Assembly (NCBI GenBank): GCA_029582265.1
Contig: CM055823.1
Span: 15,884,060 to 15,948,059, forward strand
Direction: 5' to 3'
Source: Zoroaster sp. YZ-2022
Taxonomy: Eukaryota > Echinodermata > Asteroidea > Forcipulatida > Zoroasteridae
Length of the DNA stretch: 64,000 bases
This document shows positions 33,500 through 45,214 of this stretch, one piece after another. Under the pieces are notes generated by a model, which was given only the letters and a program-made list of their open reading frames with translations, had not been told where the DNA came from and did not search any database. A program made the position numbers and the translations under genes. Each line of letters starts with the position of its first letter. Within the stretch, counting starts at the first letter, position 1.

Positions 33500-33585
33500 A
33501 ATGTACTGTACATATACACTGATGTACATGTACACATAGGCCCCTACATGTACAATTGTACATACATGTACAATTTGCAGGGAGC
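33500..33585. repeat. tgtaca palindrome cluster
   Basis: Several tgtaca and tacatgta words are crowded together (gatgtacatgtacaca, ctacatgtacaattgtacat). Confidence 0.6.
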
Positions 33586-33589
33586 ACTA

Positions 33590-34110
33590 GCATGTGCACC
33601 ACTTTTTCGGGGAATGTCAAAAAGAGGAATTTGCTTTGAATAAATACATGTCGACTCGTATGACGGTCAGTATCTAATAAAGATCGACCTATGACACTTT
33701 TAGCCCTCCAAATGTTTTTACAAAATTAAACCGAAGACTTCAATTACTTTCATTTACGTACATGTGTGCACCCCGAAAATAGTGACCAAATTCATGCGCC
33801 GTGCTCTTTATCAAAATTTGTAGAACAAAAACAAATATGAAAAAGAAGGATTTGAGGTCCATACATTTAAGGGATTGTGTAAAAATGTATAATATCATAA
33901 CCTGGGGTTCCTGTCCTCCAGTTTTGAATATTTTTGATACACTAGACCCTAAAAATGGTCCAAGTTTGCTCCCAAATAATGAACAGGGACCCTTTTCCAA
34001 AACGGTAGCTTGTCAGTGTTTTGTACTGTTCTCCCACAGTACACCTTCAGGCAGACTTAGTCTCTACAAAGACAATTTCTGCCGTTGATCAGTGCCAACG
34101 CACTTAGCTT
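33590..34110. repeat. Dispersed repeat family D, copy 2
   Basis: Shares gtgtcaaaaagagga-type, taaagatcgacctttga, tagtgaccaaattca and atcagtgccaacgcactta words with 39745-40290 in the same orientation. Confidence 0.65.
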
Positions 34111-34196
34111 AGGAAAAAATAACGGATTCTTAAACCAATAAAAGATTGGTAATTTATACTTATGTTGCACCATAATCGGTTTTCGAGCCTTGACCA

Positions 34197-35036
34197 CACT
34201 GTAAAAAATTACCGTAATTTTACGCCGAAAAGTTTGTAAATTCTACGGTGAATTACGGTAATCATCCCTTTCTCAATGTTTTTACGGCCGAAACCCGTAT
34301 TATGGCCACTCCCATTGCACTCTGGGATATATCCAATATGTAAATGATCTGACCTTACTTTGACATAGCTTTGCGCTCAGATCATTTCAATGTTTAAATA
34401 TGTAAAAATGGGTGATTTAAGGCCATTTCAAATAATTTATTGTTATTTATGATTAAAGGTAAGATTTTGATGTTCTTTTCTATGTTTATGTAAAAAAGTA
34501 CATTCAAAATTTAAAATATTGAAATATAGATTATAATTGCATGCCACCATGACTAAAGAGAGTTGCGAAAAGACAGTATATATAAAGGATACATGTTCTA
34601 TACATAAGTAACTGGAGAGGATCAGGAGTGGTTGAAAAAATAACCAGACTACGTGTGTAGGTAAGTGAAAGACATTGTGTACAATAAACAGTTGCATTGA
34701 TTAATTCCAGTATCTGCAGATCCATCCCATAGCTGATGCAGCGTTCCATCCATACAAAAATCCCGTTAAATGTACGGCACAATTTGTGAAACTTCCACAG
34801 TAAAAATTACGGTGCTTTACCTGGCAGCTAGGGTGCCAGTAAAAACGGTAAAAAGCATTAAAAATTACGTATTTTTATCAAAATACGTTACCCGTAGTAT
34901 TAACAGACTTTTCACCGTAAAAATAATGTATTTAACGTAAAATACAATACGGTCCACACGTACAAAATACGGTAGAAAGGTGGCAACTCGCTGCACGACT
35001 TTCGACCGTAAATTTCACGGGTAATATTTTACAGTG
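34197..35036. mobile_element. Inverted-repeat element, cactgtaaaa ends
   Basis: The left end cactgtaaaaaattaccgta and right end cgggtaatattttacagtg are inverted. The inside is dominated by ttacggt and accgtaa words that can pair. The flanks agccttg and caaggct are themselves inverted, so the true ends may lie a little outside. Non-autonomous. Confidence 0.7.
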
Positions 35037-35452
35037 CAAGGCTGTTGTTGTGGGTAACCCCATTCCATCCGATGGAAATCATATGCAAGAATTGTTGCTT
35101 TGTGGGCGGTTCCTTTTAAACGATCGCCAAACACAGGCCCCTGGCTTGACCAAGGCTGTTGTCATAGTGGACACTTACCATGGTAACCCCATCCCGTACC
35201 TGTTTCTGACCCCAGAAATTCAGCACACACTGTGCGCTATTCCCGGATAGGGTCCATATGTGTGTACTTTCATATTTACACTATAGTGTACATATCATGT
35301 ACATGTATTATAAAATGCTTCAACTCCCCCCCTTATTATCTTATTCATGTCTTTAGTCCGCTTGTGTTTTTATTTTTTTGTCTTCTTTGATGTTTTTTTG
35401 TTTTTGTTTTAATTATAATTATATTTAATACAAGTATAATGTAAATAAGTTA

Positions 35453-36236
35453 TACAGGGTGTCACAGAAAAAAGGTAATTCTGACAATAAGGGTTAATTT
35501 TGACAAAGATATGGTTTTTATGGCTATTAGTCATGTTTTACCATAAAGTAGGAGCAAAATGCTTTCCAGTGGTATCTTGATTGCATTCCTCTGGTCATGC
35601 ATCACTGAGCACCATTGTTTGGAAAATGCTATGTGAAAACCCTTTTGGGACAGTTCATGGTCAGACATGAGCAGCACATTCAGATATGGCCCGAGGGAAA
35701 TCTAACCGTTTGAAAGCATGTGATACGTACAAGATGTTTATCAATTGGTGATATTTATTCAGTACTGAATTATGCACCAACACCTTCCACGTGCCCACCT
35801 CCTCTTTCGATGCAAAGTCCACAACGGCGGCGCATGTCAGCCACAGCTCGTCTCACCATTGCAGGATCATCACGTAAGATTTCGACCTCATGTTGAATGC
35901 GGGCTTGCAAATCCTGAAGGTTACGTGGTGGACTGGTGAACACTTTGTTCTTCAAATACCCCCACAAGAAAAGGTCACAAGGAGTGAAATCCGGTGACCT
36001 GGCCGGCTATTCCACAGCATGTCTGACCATGAACTGTCACAAAGGGGTTTTCATATAGCATTTTCCAAACAATGGTGCTCAGTGATGCATAACCAGAGGA
36101 ATGCAATCAAGATACCACTGGAAAGCATTTTGCTCCTACTTTATGGTAAAACATGATTAATAGCCATAAAAAACATATCTTTGTCAAAATTAACCCTTAT
36201 TGTCAGAATTACCTTTTTTCTGGGACACCCTGTATA
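35453..36236 (-). mobile_element. Mariner-like element with ~200-bp inverted ends
   Basis: Ends read acagggtgtcacagaaaaaa and, inverted, acagggtgtcccagaaaaaa, with TA at both borders. Complementarity runs about 200 bp inward (for example ggagcaaaatgctttccag). The minus-strand frame at 35770-35967 reads MWGYLKNKVFTSPPRNLQDL and ends GGGHVEGVGA, the C-terminal part of a Tc1/mariner transposase (WGYLK, then RR-C near the end). The N-terminal and central catalytic parts are missing, so the element is defective. Its right end is duplicated at 39421-39461. Confidence 0.85.
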
Positions 36237-36389
36237 GTATTGTTTTTTGCATATTGATATTTAATAATCTTTAATATTTTAATTCCATTTTTGGCTGCGA
36301 TAGTGAAACAATAAACCACCACCACCACCACCACCACCACCACCACCACCACCACCACCACCACCACCACCACCACCACCACCACCACC

Positions 36390-36479
<90 letters not shown>

Positions 36480-37098
36480 AATATAATATCATGTACATGT
36501 ACATTACACTGTACACAGCGAGATAAATATAAACCGAGTCGTTGATACGGTTGTACATACACTTTTGAACTGAATCAACAGCAATTGTTCAGTCTGTAAT
36601 CGAGAGTTTATGTGTTTCTTTATTTTCTCATTGGAAATCCGATGGAAATCATATGCAATGCTTTGTGGGCGGTTCATTTTAAACGATGGCCAATCACAGG
36701 CCCCTAACTTTGACCGTTTGATCCCACACATAATACATGTACACACGTATGCATACAATGTATGCACATGAAAGACATCGCAGAGAAGCAGGTGCTGGGC
36801 CTATAACCAATGAGAACACGTCTTTCGTTTTTAAATTTGGCATAATCATCTACGCTTTGAATTTTGACAAATAAAGAAAGATCATGGCGCATCGCCAGAA
36901 TGGTCACTGTCTCTATATTATGTACATACCGTATGTATGCATATGGATTCATGCATTGTGTGTGCAATGGCTGCAACGGGGAGTTCGGATAGCTACATGT
37001 AAGTGGGGCAATGCGACCAAACTGTTCCGATGCGCCTTGGTCAAAGCTAGTTTTGAGTGCATTGACAGACCTTGACAAAGAGACCTCATGCTGCAGAG
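36194..37098. repeat. Left arm of a large inverted duplication
   Basis: This segment is the reverse complement of 38448-39461 with few differences, apart from the microsatellite. It holds the right tip of the mariner-like element, (CCA)n(CAA)n, a tccgatggaaatcatatgca block with ccaatcac and gggcgg words, and a minus-strand open frame of 163 codons (36704-37195). Confidence 0.92.
36316..36478. repeat. (CCA)n(CAA)n microsatellite
   Basis: About 30 CCA units followed by about 24 CAA units. The equivalent tract in the opposite arm is longer and more broken. Confidence 0.95.
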
Positions 37099-37329
37099 AC
37101 GTGGCCAATTTGGAACCCACTCTTGCCTCCAATCGGGTTCTCTTGGGCACATGATTTGTGCAGAGGGGACTTTGGTCCAGCAGTACAAGAGACACCCTTA
37201 TGTTCGATTTTTTAGCAGGGGGCGCAGACCTCTAGCCAGTGGGGGCACGTTCCTGCAGGCGCTCGAGGCCGTAGTAAAACAAACATTGGAACTACTAGGG
37301 AAAGCATATATTCGTAATATTATCATTAT

Positions 37330-38330
37330 CATGATCATTTAAACAATACATCCCATAGTGTATGACATTCAATAACCGATTTGAAAGTATATAATGTCAG
37401 TAACAACAAATATGGCATTTTAGTTAATAAATCTATTTTCTTTGCTAAATGGGTCTCAGAAAAAAATAATTTTGTAAATTTTTTTATTTAATTGTTTAAA
37501 TTTACATTAATTGTGTTTACTGATGAATTACTTTTAGTGCATACGAAAAACAAAACCTGTAATGTTTTTATGATTACTAAAATTATATTGCAGAACATGT
37601 TAGTAAATTATATAAAATGATAGCGCATAAAACGTGGTTACTTTGTCAATAATCAAATGTTTCACATTACAGGGTCCCCCCCCCCCACACACACACAAAA
37701 CGTTCCATATGTTATATACAATAATATGGCAGCAAATTATTTTTCTAGGTTCTGTAAAATATGATAACCTCGAGCGAGCATATTCTTTATAGTCATTATC
37801 ATTTTCATGGTCGTGTAAGTAATACACCCAATCAATTATGACATTCAATAACCTATTTGAAAGTCTATAATGCCATATGCAAGTAATATGGCAATTTAGT
37901 TCATGTATTTCAGTTCATAAAATGCACGCCTTGGGATTATCCTGTCAATGAGTGGGGAACACTTATAATTTTTGTTCTCAGAAAATTTCAGAGTTTGGTT
38001 TTTAACTATACGCATATCTAAGAAATGCATCAAGACATTTACCTAGAGCGTACAGGGCTTTAACAATATTTACTTCCGACAGGCAGGACATAATAGGCTT
38101 GTGGACACAATGGGCCGGATGTAATGGGTCTGTGGACATAATAGGCTTGTGGACACAATGGGCCGGATATAATGGGCCAAGATCCGCCTTCATACAATCA
38201 TGTCTCCTGAAATTAAGTAATCGATTACTTTGACAAAGTTGCACTCTTTTAATGGATTGTTGAATATTTACATGAAATTTTGGCATCGTGTATGAGTTGT
38301 CATGTATTAAAAAGTTGTGTTTGTAATAAT
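37330..38330. repeat. AT-rich dispersed element R, copy 2
   Basis: Same landmark order as 31466-33350, including gtgtaagtaatacaccca and a 30-33-bp minisatellite (cacaatgggccggatgtaat) at 38075-38180. It fills most of the spacer of the inverted duplication. Confidence 0.7.
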
Positions 38331-38349
38331 CCATAAGGATTTTAATTTA

Positions 38350-38447
38350 AGTAAGACTAATTGCGGTGACACCATGTGGAATCTCAATTGAGTAGTAATT
38401 AGTTCTGAAAAGAACTGGAGGTACAACTCGACGTTTCGATCAGTATG
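38350..38447. mobile_element. Fold-back family, left half only
   Basis: It starts taagtaagactaattgcggt and runs to cgatcagtatgctctg, where it stops exactly at the inner edge of the right inverted-duplication arm. Confidence 0.85.
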
Positions 38448-39278
38448 CTCTGCAGCATGAGGTCTCTTTGTCAAGGTCTGTCAATGCACTCAAAACTAGC
38501 TTTGACCAAGGCGCATCGGAACAGTTTGGTCGCATTGCCCCACTTACATGTAGCTATCCGAACTCCCCGTTGCAGCCATTGCACACACAATGCATGAATC
38601 CATATGCATACATACGGTATGTACATAATATAGAGACTGTGACCATTCAGGCAATGCGCCATGATCCATCTTTACTTGTCAAAATTCAAAGCGTAGATCA
38701 TTATGCCAAATTTAAAAACGAAAGACGTATTCTCATTGGTCATAGGCCCTGCACCTGCTTCTCCGCGATGTCTTTCATGTGCATACATTGTATGCATGCG
38801 TGTGTACATGCATTATGTGTGGGATCAAACGGTCAAAGTTAGGGGCCTGTGATTGGCCATCGTTTAAAATGAACCGCCCACAAAGCATTGCATATGATTT
38901 CCATCGGATTTCCAATGAGAAAATAAAGAAGCACATAAACTCTCGATTACAGACTGAACAATTGCTGTTGATTCAGTTCGAATGTGTATGTACAACCGTA
39001 TCAACGACTCGGTTTATATTTATCTCGCTGTGAATAGTGTAATGTACATGTACATGATATTATATTATTGTTGTTGTTGTTGTTGTTGTTGTTGTGGTGG
39101 TGGTGGTGGGGGTGGTGGTGGTGGTGGTGGTGGTGGTGGTGGGGGTGGTGGTTGTGGTGGTGGTGGTGGTGGTGGGGGTGGGGGTGTGGGGTGTGGTGGT
39201 GGTGGGGTTGGTGGGGGTGGGGGTGGTGGTGGTGGTGGTGGTGGTGGTGGTGGTGGTGTGTGGTGGTGGTGGTGGTGG

Positions 39279-39334
<56 letters not shown>

Positions 39335-39461
39335 GGTGGTTTATTGTTTCACTATCGCAGCCAAAAATGGAATTAAAATATTAAAGATTATTAAATATCA
39401 ATATGCAAAAAACAATACTATACAGGGTGTCCCAGAAAAAAGGTAATTCTGACAATAAGGG
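38448..39461. repeat. Right arm of a large inverted duplication
   Basis: Reverse complement of 36194-37098. It ends with the mariner-like tip acagggtgtcccag at 39422 and diverges after aataaggg. The plus-strand open frame 38468-38842 (124 codons) is the partner of the minus-strand frame in the left arm. No domain is recognised in it. Confidence 0.92.
39066..39345. repeat. (GTT)n(GTG)n(GTT)n compound microsatellite
   Basis: A broken GGT/GGGT/GTGG block lies between two GTT blocks. It is the expanded counterpart of 36316-36478. Cys/Gly/Trp/Val frames across it are artefacts. Confidence 0.93.
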
Positions 39462-39744
39462 CTATAAATTGGTACGGGATGGGATCAAGGGATTGATCAT
39501 TTATATGAGTATTATGCCCTGGGCAATAAATTCACCACGGGCCCATACACGCGCATAATATCACGAGTACCGCGCTTTTTTTTTTTTTTGAAAACCATAC
39601 CGATTAATTCTAGTCTGCACGCGCCCAGCTTGCCAGTTCAAAAGCGGGTAATCCGTGCATGGATGGGGTTACCGTAAAGTGCGCACTACGACAAGAACCA
39701 TGGTAAAGGCTACCAGTGGCGTAAATAGGATCCAATTTGTAAAG

Positions 39745-40290
39745 GGCGCTAGGAGGTGCATCACATTTTCGGAGGGGGTGTCAAAAAGAGGAAATAGTTT
39801 TTATTCGTACATGTTCACTCGTATGAATGTCAGAGTCTTATAAAGATCGACCTTTGAAACGTTTCGACAAAAAAGGTTTAGAAAGAACAGCATTTGATTG
39901 AATACCCTTTTAGGTATTGTTTGATTATATAAATACACGTTTTCTTCTAATCTGAGTGATTATCAAACTTATATGGGTGGACCCCTGAAAAATAGTGACC
40001 AAATTCACAAAGGGCTGAGATCTCTTTATCATAATTCTGTATAACCAAATAAAATCTGAAAACCAAAAACTTAAAGTCCATACATTTTGAGGATTGTGTA
40101 AAACATGGTCCAAGATAACCTTGGGTCCTTTTGACTTCCATCAGGTTTGAAAATATAGATACACAAGGTACTAAAAGTGGTGCTAATTTGCTTCCAAGTA
40201 TCAAAATGGTCTTGTTTTGAAAAAAAGTAACATCTGTGAGCAATACTCATTGATATTAGCACCAACCCAAGCTTCCACAGTACAATCATT
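39745..40290. repeat. Dispersed repeat family D, copy 3
   Basis: See 33590-34110. Same orientation, ending with tgatattagcaccaacccaa, a phrase also found near 32384. Confidence 0.65.
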
Positions 40291-40550
40291 TATAATAATA
40301 ATGCTATTAATGGAATAATTTCTTAGTAAAGAGTTGAGATCCGCCAAGCATGACGTTCATGGCATATAAATACAATATAAACTAGATATTAGTTTTGTCA
40401 AAACAAAAACTAGGTGTTCGCTGAAGTTAAAATGGTGACGCTAATCAATCTGAAGTGTTTGAGAAGTCAAATGTTAACGTTCGTTGAAGTTCTGCGAGAA
40501 GTTTATTTGAATACAATGTAACACTGAATTTAGAAATTATTTTAATATTA

Positions 40551-42460
40551 AACTTTGACTTCCGGAAGTTTGGACAGGAAGTAAAGGTCGAATTAAATCA
40601 TGTTGCGCAAATACTTTTGACAGTTAACTATCTGTACAATGGTGCAAAACCGTGAATTTACCTCCTGTGGTTGTTGAGATAAGGATTTTAAATATTAAAC
40701 TTTGACTTCTGGTTCACAGGGAAGTAAGGTCAACCTGGGGTCATCTTTGTGTAAACATGTTTCGATAATTAACAATCTATACAATAGCGCAAAAATGCCA
40801 CCACCTCTTTGTGGTTGTTGAGAAAGGATTTTGTAAATATTAAATTTGACTTCCTGCCTGGATATAAAGTAAGGTCAAATTAAATCTTTTGTAAATATTT
40901 TTGCCAATTAACGATCTGTACAATGGTACAAAAATTGTGAAAAATACCTCTGTGTGGTTGTTGAGATATGATTTTTTTTAATATTTAATTTTGACTACCG
41001 GTTTGGACAGGAAGTTAAGGTCAAATTAGGGTCACTCTTGTGTAAAGATTTTCGACAACCAACGATCTGTACAATGGTGCAAAAATGTCAATCTACTACT
41101 TCAGGTTGTTGAGATATGATTTTTTAATATTAAACTTTGACTTCCGGGTTTGGACAGGAAGTAAGGTCAAATCTGGGGTCATCTTTTGTAAATATTTTTG
41201 ACAATTAATTGACCTGTACAATGGCACAAAAATTGGTGGAAAATACCTCTTGTGGTTGTTGAGATATGATTTTTTAATATTTAATTTTGACTTCCGGGTT
41301 TGGACAGGAAGTAAGGTCAAATTAGGTCACCTTTGTGTAAACATTTTCGACAACCAACGATCTGTACAATGGTGCAAAATGTCACCTCTACTCCTTGTGG
41401 CTAAGTTGAGATATGATTTTTAAACATTAAACTTTGACTTCCTGGTTTGGATACAGGAAGTAAGGTCAAATTAGCCAATTTTTGTAAATATTTTTGACAA
41501 TTAAATAATCCAGCAATGGTGCAAACATTTTGAATTTCCTCTTGTAAAGTTGTTGAGATATGAATTTGTTAGTTATTAAACTTTCACTTCTGGTTTGGAC
41601 AGGAAGTAAGGTCACAATTAGGTTACCTTTTGTAAATATTTTTTGACAACTAACGATTCAGCTACAATGGAAAAAATTGTGAATTTCCTCTTCAGGTTGT
41701 TGAGATCTGATTTTTTAAATATTAAACTTTCACTTCCGGTTTGGACAGGAAGTAAGGTCAAACAATAGGTCACCTTTTGTAAATATTTTTTGACAATGGT
41801 CGATCTTGTACAATGGTACAAAAATTGTGAATTTCCTCTTGTGGTTGTTGAGATGATTTTTTAAATATTTAATTTTGACTTCCGGGTTTGACAGGAAGTA
41901 AGGTCAAATTAGGGTCAATTTGTGTAAATATTTTCGACAACCAACGATCTGTACAATGGTGCAAAATGTGTCAATTGTCTCTTGTGGTTGTTGTTGGAGA
42001 TATGATTTTTAAATATTAAACTTTGACTTCCGCCTTGGACAGGAAGTAAGGTCAACAAATAACAATCTTTTGTAAATATTTTTGACAATTAACAATCTGT
42101 ATAATGGTGCAAAATTTAGAATTTCCTCTTGTGGTTGTTGAGATATGAATTTGTTAAATATTAAACTTTCACTTCTGGCTTGGACAGGAGTAATGTCAAA
42201 TCAGGGTTACCTTTTTGTAAATATTTTTTGTACCAACGATCCAAAATAATGGTGCAAAATTGTGAATTTCCTCTTGTGGTTGTTGAGATATGATTTTCAA
42301 AATATTAAACTTTCTACTTCCAAGTTTGGACAGGAAGTGAATGTCAAAATGGGGCCACCTTTTTGTAAATATTTTTGACAATTAACGATCTTGTACAATG
42401 GTAAGCAAAAAATTTTGAATTTCCCTCTTGTGGTTGTTGGAGATATGATTTTTTAAATAT
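40551..42460. repeat. Satellite array, ~146-bp monomer, 13 copies
   Basis: Each monomer contains aaactttgacttccgg, tttggacaggaagtaaggtc, cgatctgtacaatggtgc and ttgtggttgttgagatatga. Equivalent points at 40551, 40698, 40841, 40987, 41133, 41283, 41429, 41579, 41725, 41871, 42018, 42163 and 42307 give 143-150 bp. Every unit carries private indels, so the array is old. It runs into the (TTC)n-flank repeat. Confidence 0.93.
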
Positions 42461-42479
42461 TAAATCCTTGATTTATCGT

Positions 42480-42690
42480 AATTCGATATCTGACATCTAA
42501 TCATGACGTCGTCAATTTTGTTTCCATCTACGCAAGTTCTAAGTATATGCCAAGTTTCAAGTTCATGTGAAGTTTGCAAGTATGTGTTTTTTTGTAGACA
42601 ATCGATGGGGAGAAGAAGAAGAAGAAGGAGAAGAAAAAAAAAACGAACAAAAACAATAGGTCTTTTGGGTACATACCCGAAAACCTAATT
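42480..42690. repeat. Dispersed repeat containing a short (GAA)n tract
   Basis: Reverse complement of the flanks around 24040-24430: tacgcaagttctaagtatat, acaatcgatgggg, (gaa)n, acaaaaacaataggt. Confidence 0.75.
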
Positions 42691-42859
42691 AAACAAAGAA
42701 ACGACAACAGAAAAGATGGGTTTGAAGGATGATTTGAATGATGACAGGGATTGTTGTTGGCAAAGTTGAAAAGGAAGACTGTTCCAAAAATGAGTCGAAG
42801 AGCAGTATTGCAGAAAGAACGATGATCCCAGGAGTGATGTATGCGGGGGACAGCCCAAT

Positions 42860-43306
42860 GTCGTATTAAAAATTATAAACTCATCGAGTATGCTATTCTT
42901 AATAGTTTACCATTTTCATGGTCGTGATATCTGTCAATAACCAAGTTATGAAAGTCTATAATGCCATATGCAAGTAATAATGGGACAATTCAGTTCAAAA
43001 TGCGCGCCTAGGGATTATGTATGGGAAACACATATACTTTTGTTATTCTATGAAATTTCAGTTTTTAATAATGATATTTTCGATCTTCACGAAAAATGGC
43101 TAAAGACACCCTGATTATCAATTGATCCAAGATTATTAACAAACAAGGTTATTGCTATGGGAATTATTTATTAGTCAGGTCTCACATGCCTGTTAAGGCT
43201 GTCCTTGTCATGTTTAAGTCTTTGTCTAGGGGAAGATTTAAAAGCAATTAGGATATGCTCTAATGTTTTTCTCATGCCATTGGTAATACTGTCAAGATTC
43301 AAAATG
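42860..43306. repeat. AT-rich dispersed element R, copy 3 (runs into gap)
   Basis: Shares ccattttcatggtcgtg, tctataatgccatatgcaag, ttattagtcaggtctcacat and tggtaatactgtcaagattc with copy 1. The 3' end is lost in the N block. Confidence 0.7.
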
Positions 43307-43806
43307 NNNNNNNNNNNNNNNNNNNNNNNNNNNNNNNNNNNNNNNNNNNNNNNNNNNNNNNNNNNNNNNNNNNNNNNNNNNNNNNNNNNNNNNNNNNNNN
43401 NNNNNNNNNNNNNNNNNNNNNNNNNNNNNNNNNNNNNNNNNNNNNNNNNNNNNNNNNNNNNNNNNNNNNNNNNNNNNNNNNNNNNNNNNNNNNNNNNNNN
43501 NNNNNNNNNNNNNNNNNNNNNNNNNNNNNNNNNNNNNNNNNNNNNNNNNNNNNNNNNNNNNNNNNNNNNNNNNNNNNNNNNNNNNNNNNNNNNNNNNNNN
43601 NNNNNNNNNNNNNNNNNNNNNNNNNNNNNNNNNNNNNNNNNNNNNNNNNNNNNNNNNNNNNNNNNNNNNNNNNNNNNNNNNNNNNNNNNNNNNNNNNNNN
43701 NNNNNNNNNNNNNNNNNNNNNNNNNNNNNNNNNNNNNNNNNNNNNNNNNNNNNNNNNNNNNNNNNNNNNNNNNNNNNNNNNNNNNNNNNNNNNNNNNNNN
43801 NNNNNN
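43307..43806. other. Scaffold gap, 500 N
   Basis: Exactly 500 N, a placeholder size. Confidence 1.
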
Positions 43807-43894
43807 TATTGCATTGTGAACATACGACGTTTTTGCACTGACACGACGATATGTAAATCTGTATTGTTGATAGTTTATGTCCAACGTACCTTAC

Positions 43895-44043
43895 ACAGAA
43901 CTGATGAAAGCATGTTGCATGTCCTTATTTATTTTTTCTCTGTTTTCCTGTGCAGCTACATAGTAGGCATTCTGAGTTTCTGTCTCATGAGACATTAGTT
44001 GGGTAACTTGATGAGCCTCTCTCTGGCTTAGAGTGTCAACAGC
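43895..44043 (-). CDS. Candidate exon, unknown protein
   Basis: On the minus strand, acceptor gatttgtttcag is followed by an open phase-0 frame reading AVDTLSQREAHQVTQLMSHE and TETQNAYYVAAQENREKINK, then DMQHAFISS before a GTAAGG donor. The composition is that of a soluble, helical, charged protein and is far from the repeat-derived frames elsewhere. I do not recognise the family. A promoter-like patch lies upstream on the same strand at 44.8 kb, and the CTTCAG end of the duplicated segment at 45161 is followed by a donor in a compatible phase. Confidence 0.45.
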
Positions 44044-44671
44044 CTGAAACAAATCATTTTTGATCATCATTTTTGGAAGGCTTGCAACTGCAATGATCAC
44101 CAAAACAAATATTAATTTGGCAGATATGGCAACTACAGAATCAATCCCCTCATCAGATTTGATAGAAAGAAATGTTTTACACCTTTAAACAAATCAATTT
44201 ATTACACATTTTAACTTGGGAACAAAAACACAGCAATCGCCCTGTTGAGTGGAACTGATCCACCCATTCTGCAGTGTGCATTTACATGATCCAACTTATT
44301 GAAAGAAGCAATTCTCACCATCTTATAATTAAAAGGGAGTGTATATACACCAATGGTTAATAAATGAATGTGAATACATCCATATACTTATAGAATCAAG
44401 TGATGTATAGAAGCCAAACTGTAGAAAATATGTTCACATTTGTTTGTATTTGTTAAAATGTGGAAATGTTTCAATGTCCAATGATCCATTTAAAATTTGA
44501 GTATTTCATTCATACATTTCACATTGTCAAGTGGAATAACTTCTCAGAGTATTCAGTATTTCAGTACCATTAACATATTACATTACAAGTATGTGACCCA
44601 GGTAGAAATTGGGCCGAATTAGGAAAGAGGCAGTCGGCTACAAAGATCTTGGTTTCTTGGGCTGATTTATT

Positions 44672-44725
44672 CTGAAGGAGTGAAGACAAGAAGATGTCGT
44701 TCAGTCTTCGATCAAGAATAATATG
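44672..44725. repeat. 54-bp exact direct repeat, copy 1
   Basis: Ctgaaggagtgaagacaaga to aataatatg is identical to 45161-45214. On the minus strand it has an open frame (ILDRRLNDIFLSSLLQ). Confidence 0.95.
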
Positions 44726-44792
44726 TCATAAAATATAATAATTAATTTAAAGAATTAAACAAGAAAATGAAATATAATACAATAATCTACAG

Positions 44793-44828
44793 TTCGCGCC
44801 GAAATCTGGGCGGCACCCGCCATCTTGG
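44793..44828 (-). promoter_or_regulatory. E2F-like and YY1-like site pair
   Basis: Ttcgcgccgaaa is an E2F-type site and ccgccatcttgg a full YY1-type site, 20 bp apart in otherwise AT-rich DNA. Such pairs mark TATA-less animal promoters. The minus-strand direction is inferred from the candidate exon at 43895-44043. Confidence 0.4.
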
Positions 44829-45160
44829 AAAATTGGCGATATTATGCAAAACATTAAGAAAAGCTAGTTTTAGTAGGTTTCCAAGAAAATACCAGGTCTG
44901 CGATATTGCAACATTGATTAGTAAGATAACGATATCTGAAAACGATAATGAAGATATCTTGGAACTAATAATTATTTACAAAATCAGGAATTTCGAAATC
45001 ACTATGGCTTATTAATATAAATCAACTCAAAACTTACGTCAGTAACTAACAAAATAATATCGAGAATACAAAATATGAGTGATTGATAAGGGATACGATG
45101 AGCTAACTTCTAAGTATATATGAATGTTAAAAATAAAGTGAAATTACAAACAATTGTTAC

Positions 45161-45214
45161 CTGAAGGAGTGAAGACAAGAAGATGTCGTTCAGTCTTCGA
45201 TCAAGAATAATATG
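45161..45214. repeat. 54-bp exact direct repeat, copy 2
   Basis: Identical to 44672-44725. On the minus strand it ends CTTCAG followed by GTAACA, a usable donor, and has an E2F-like gcgcgaaa 17 bp upstream at 45231-45238. Confidence 0.95.

Noticed and set aside
36209..39446. Gly/Cys/Trp/Val-rich frames
   Set aside because: Translations of (CCA)n(CAA)n and its complement.
43171..43884. Frames crossing the second gap
   Set aside because: They consist mostly of N; only the flanks are sequence.
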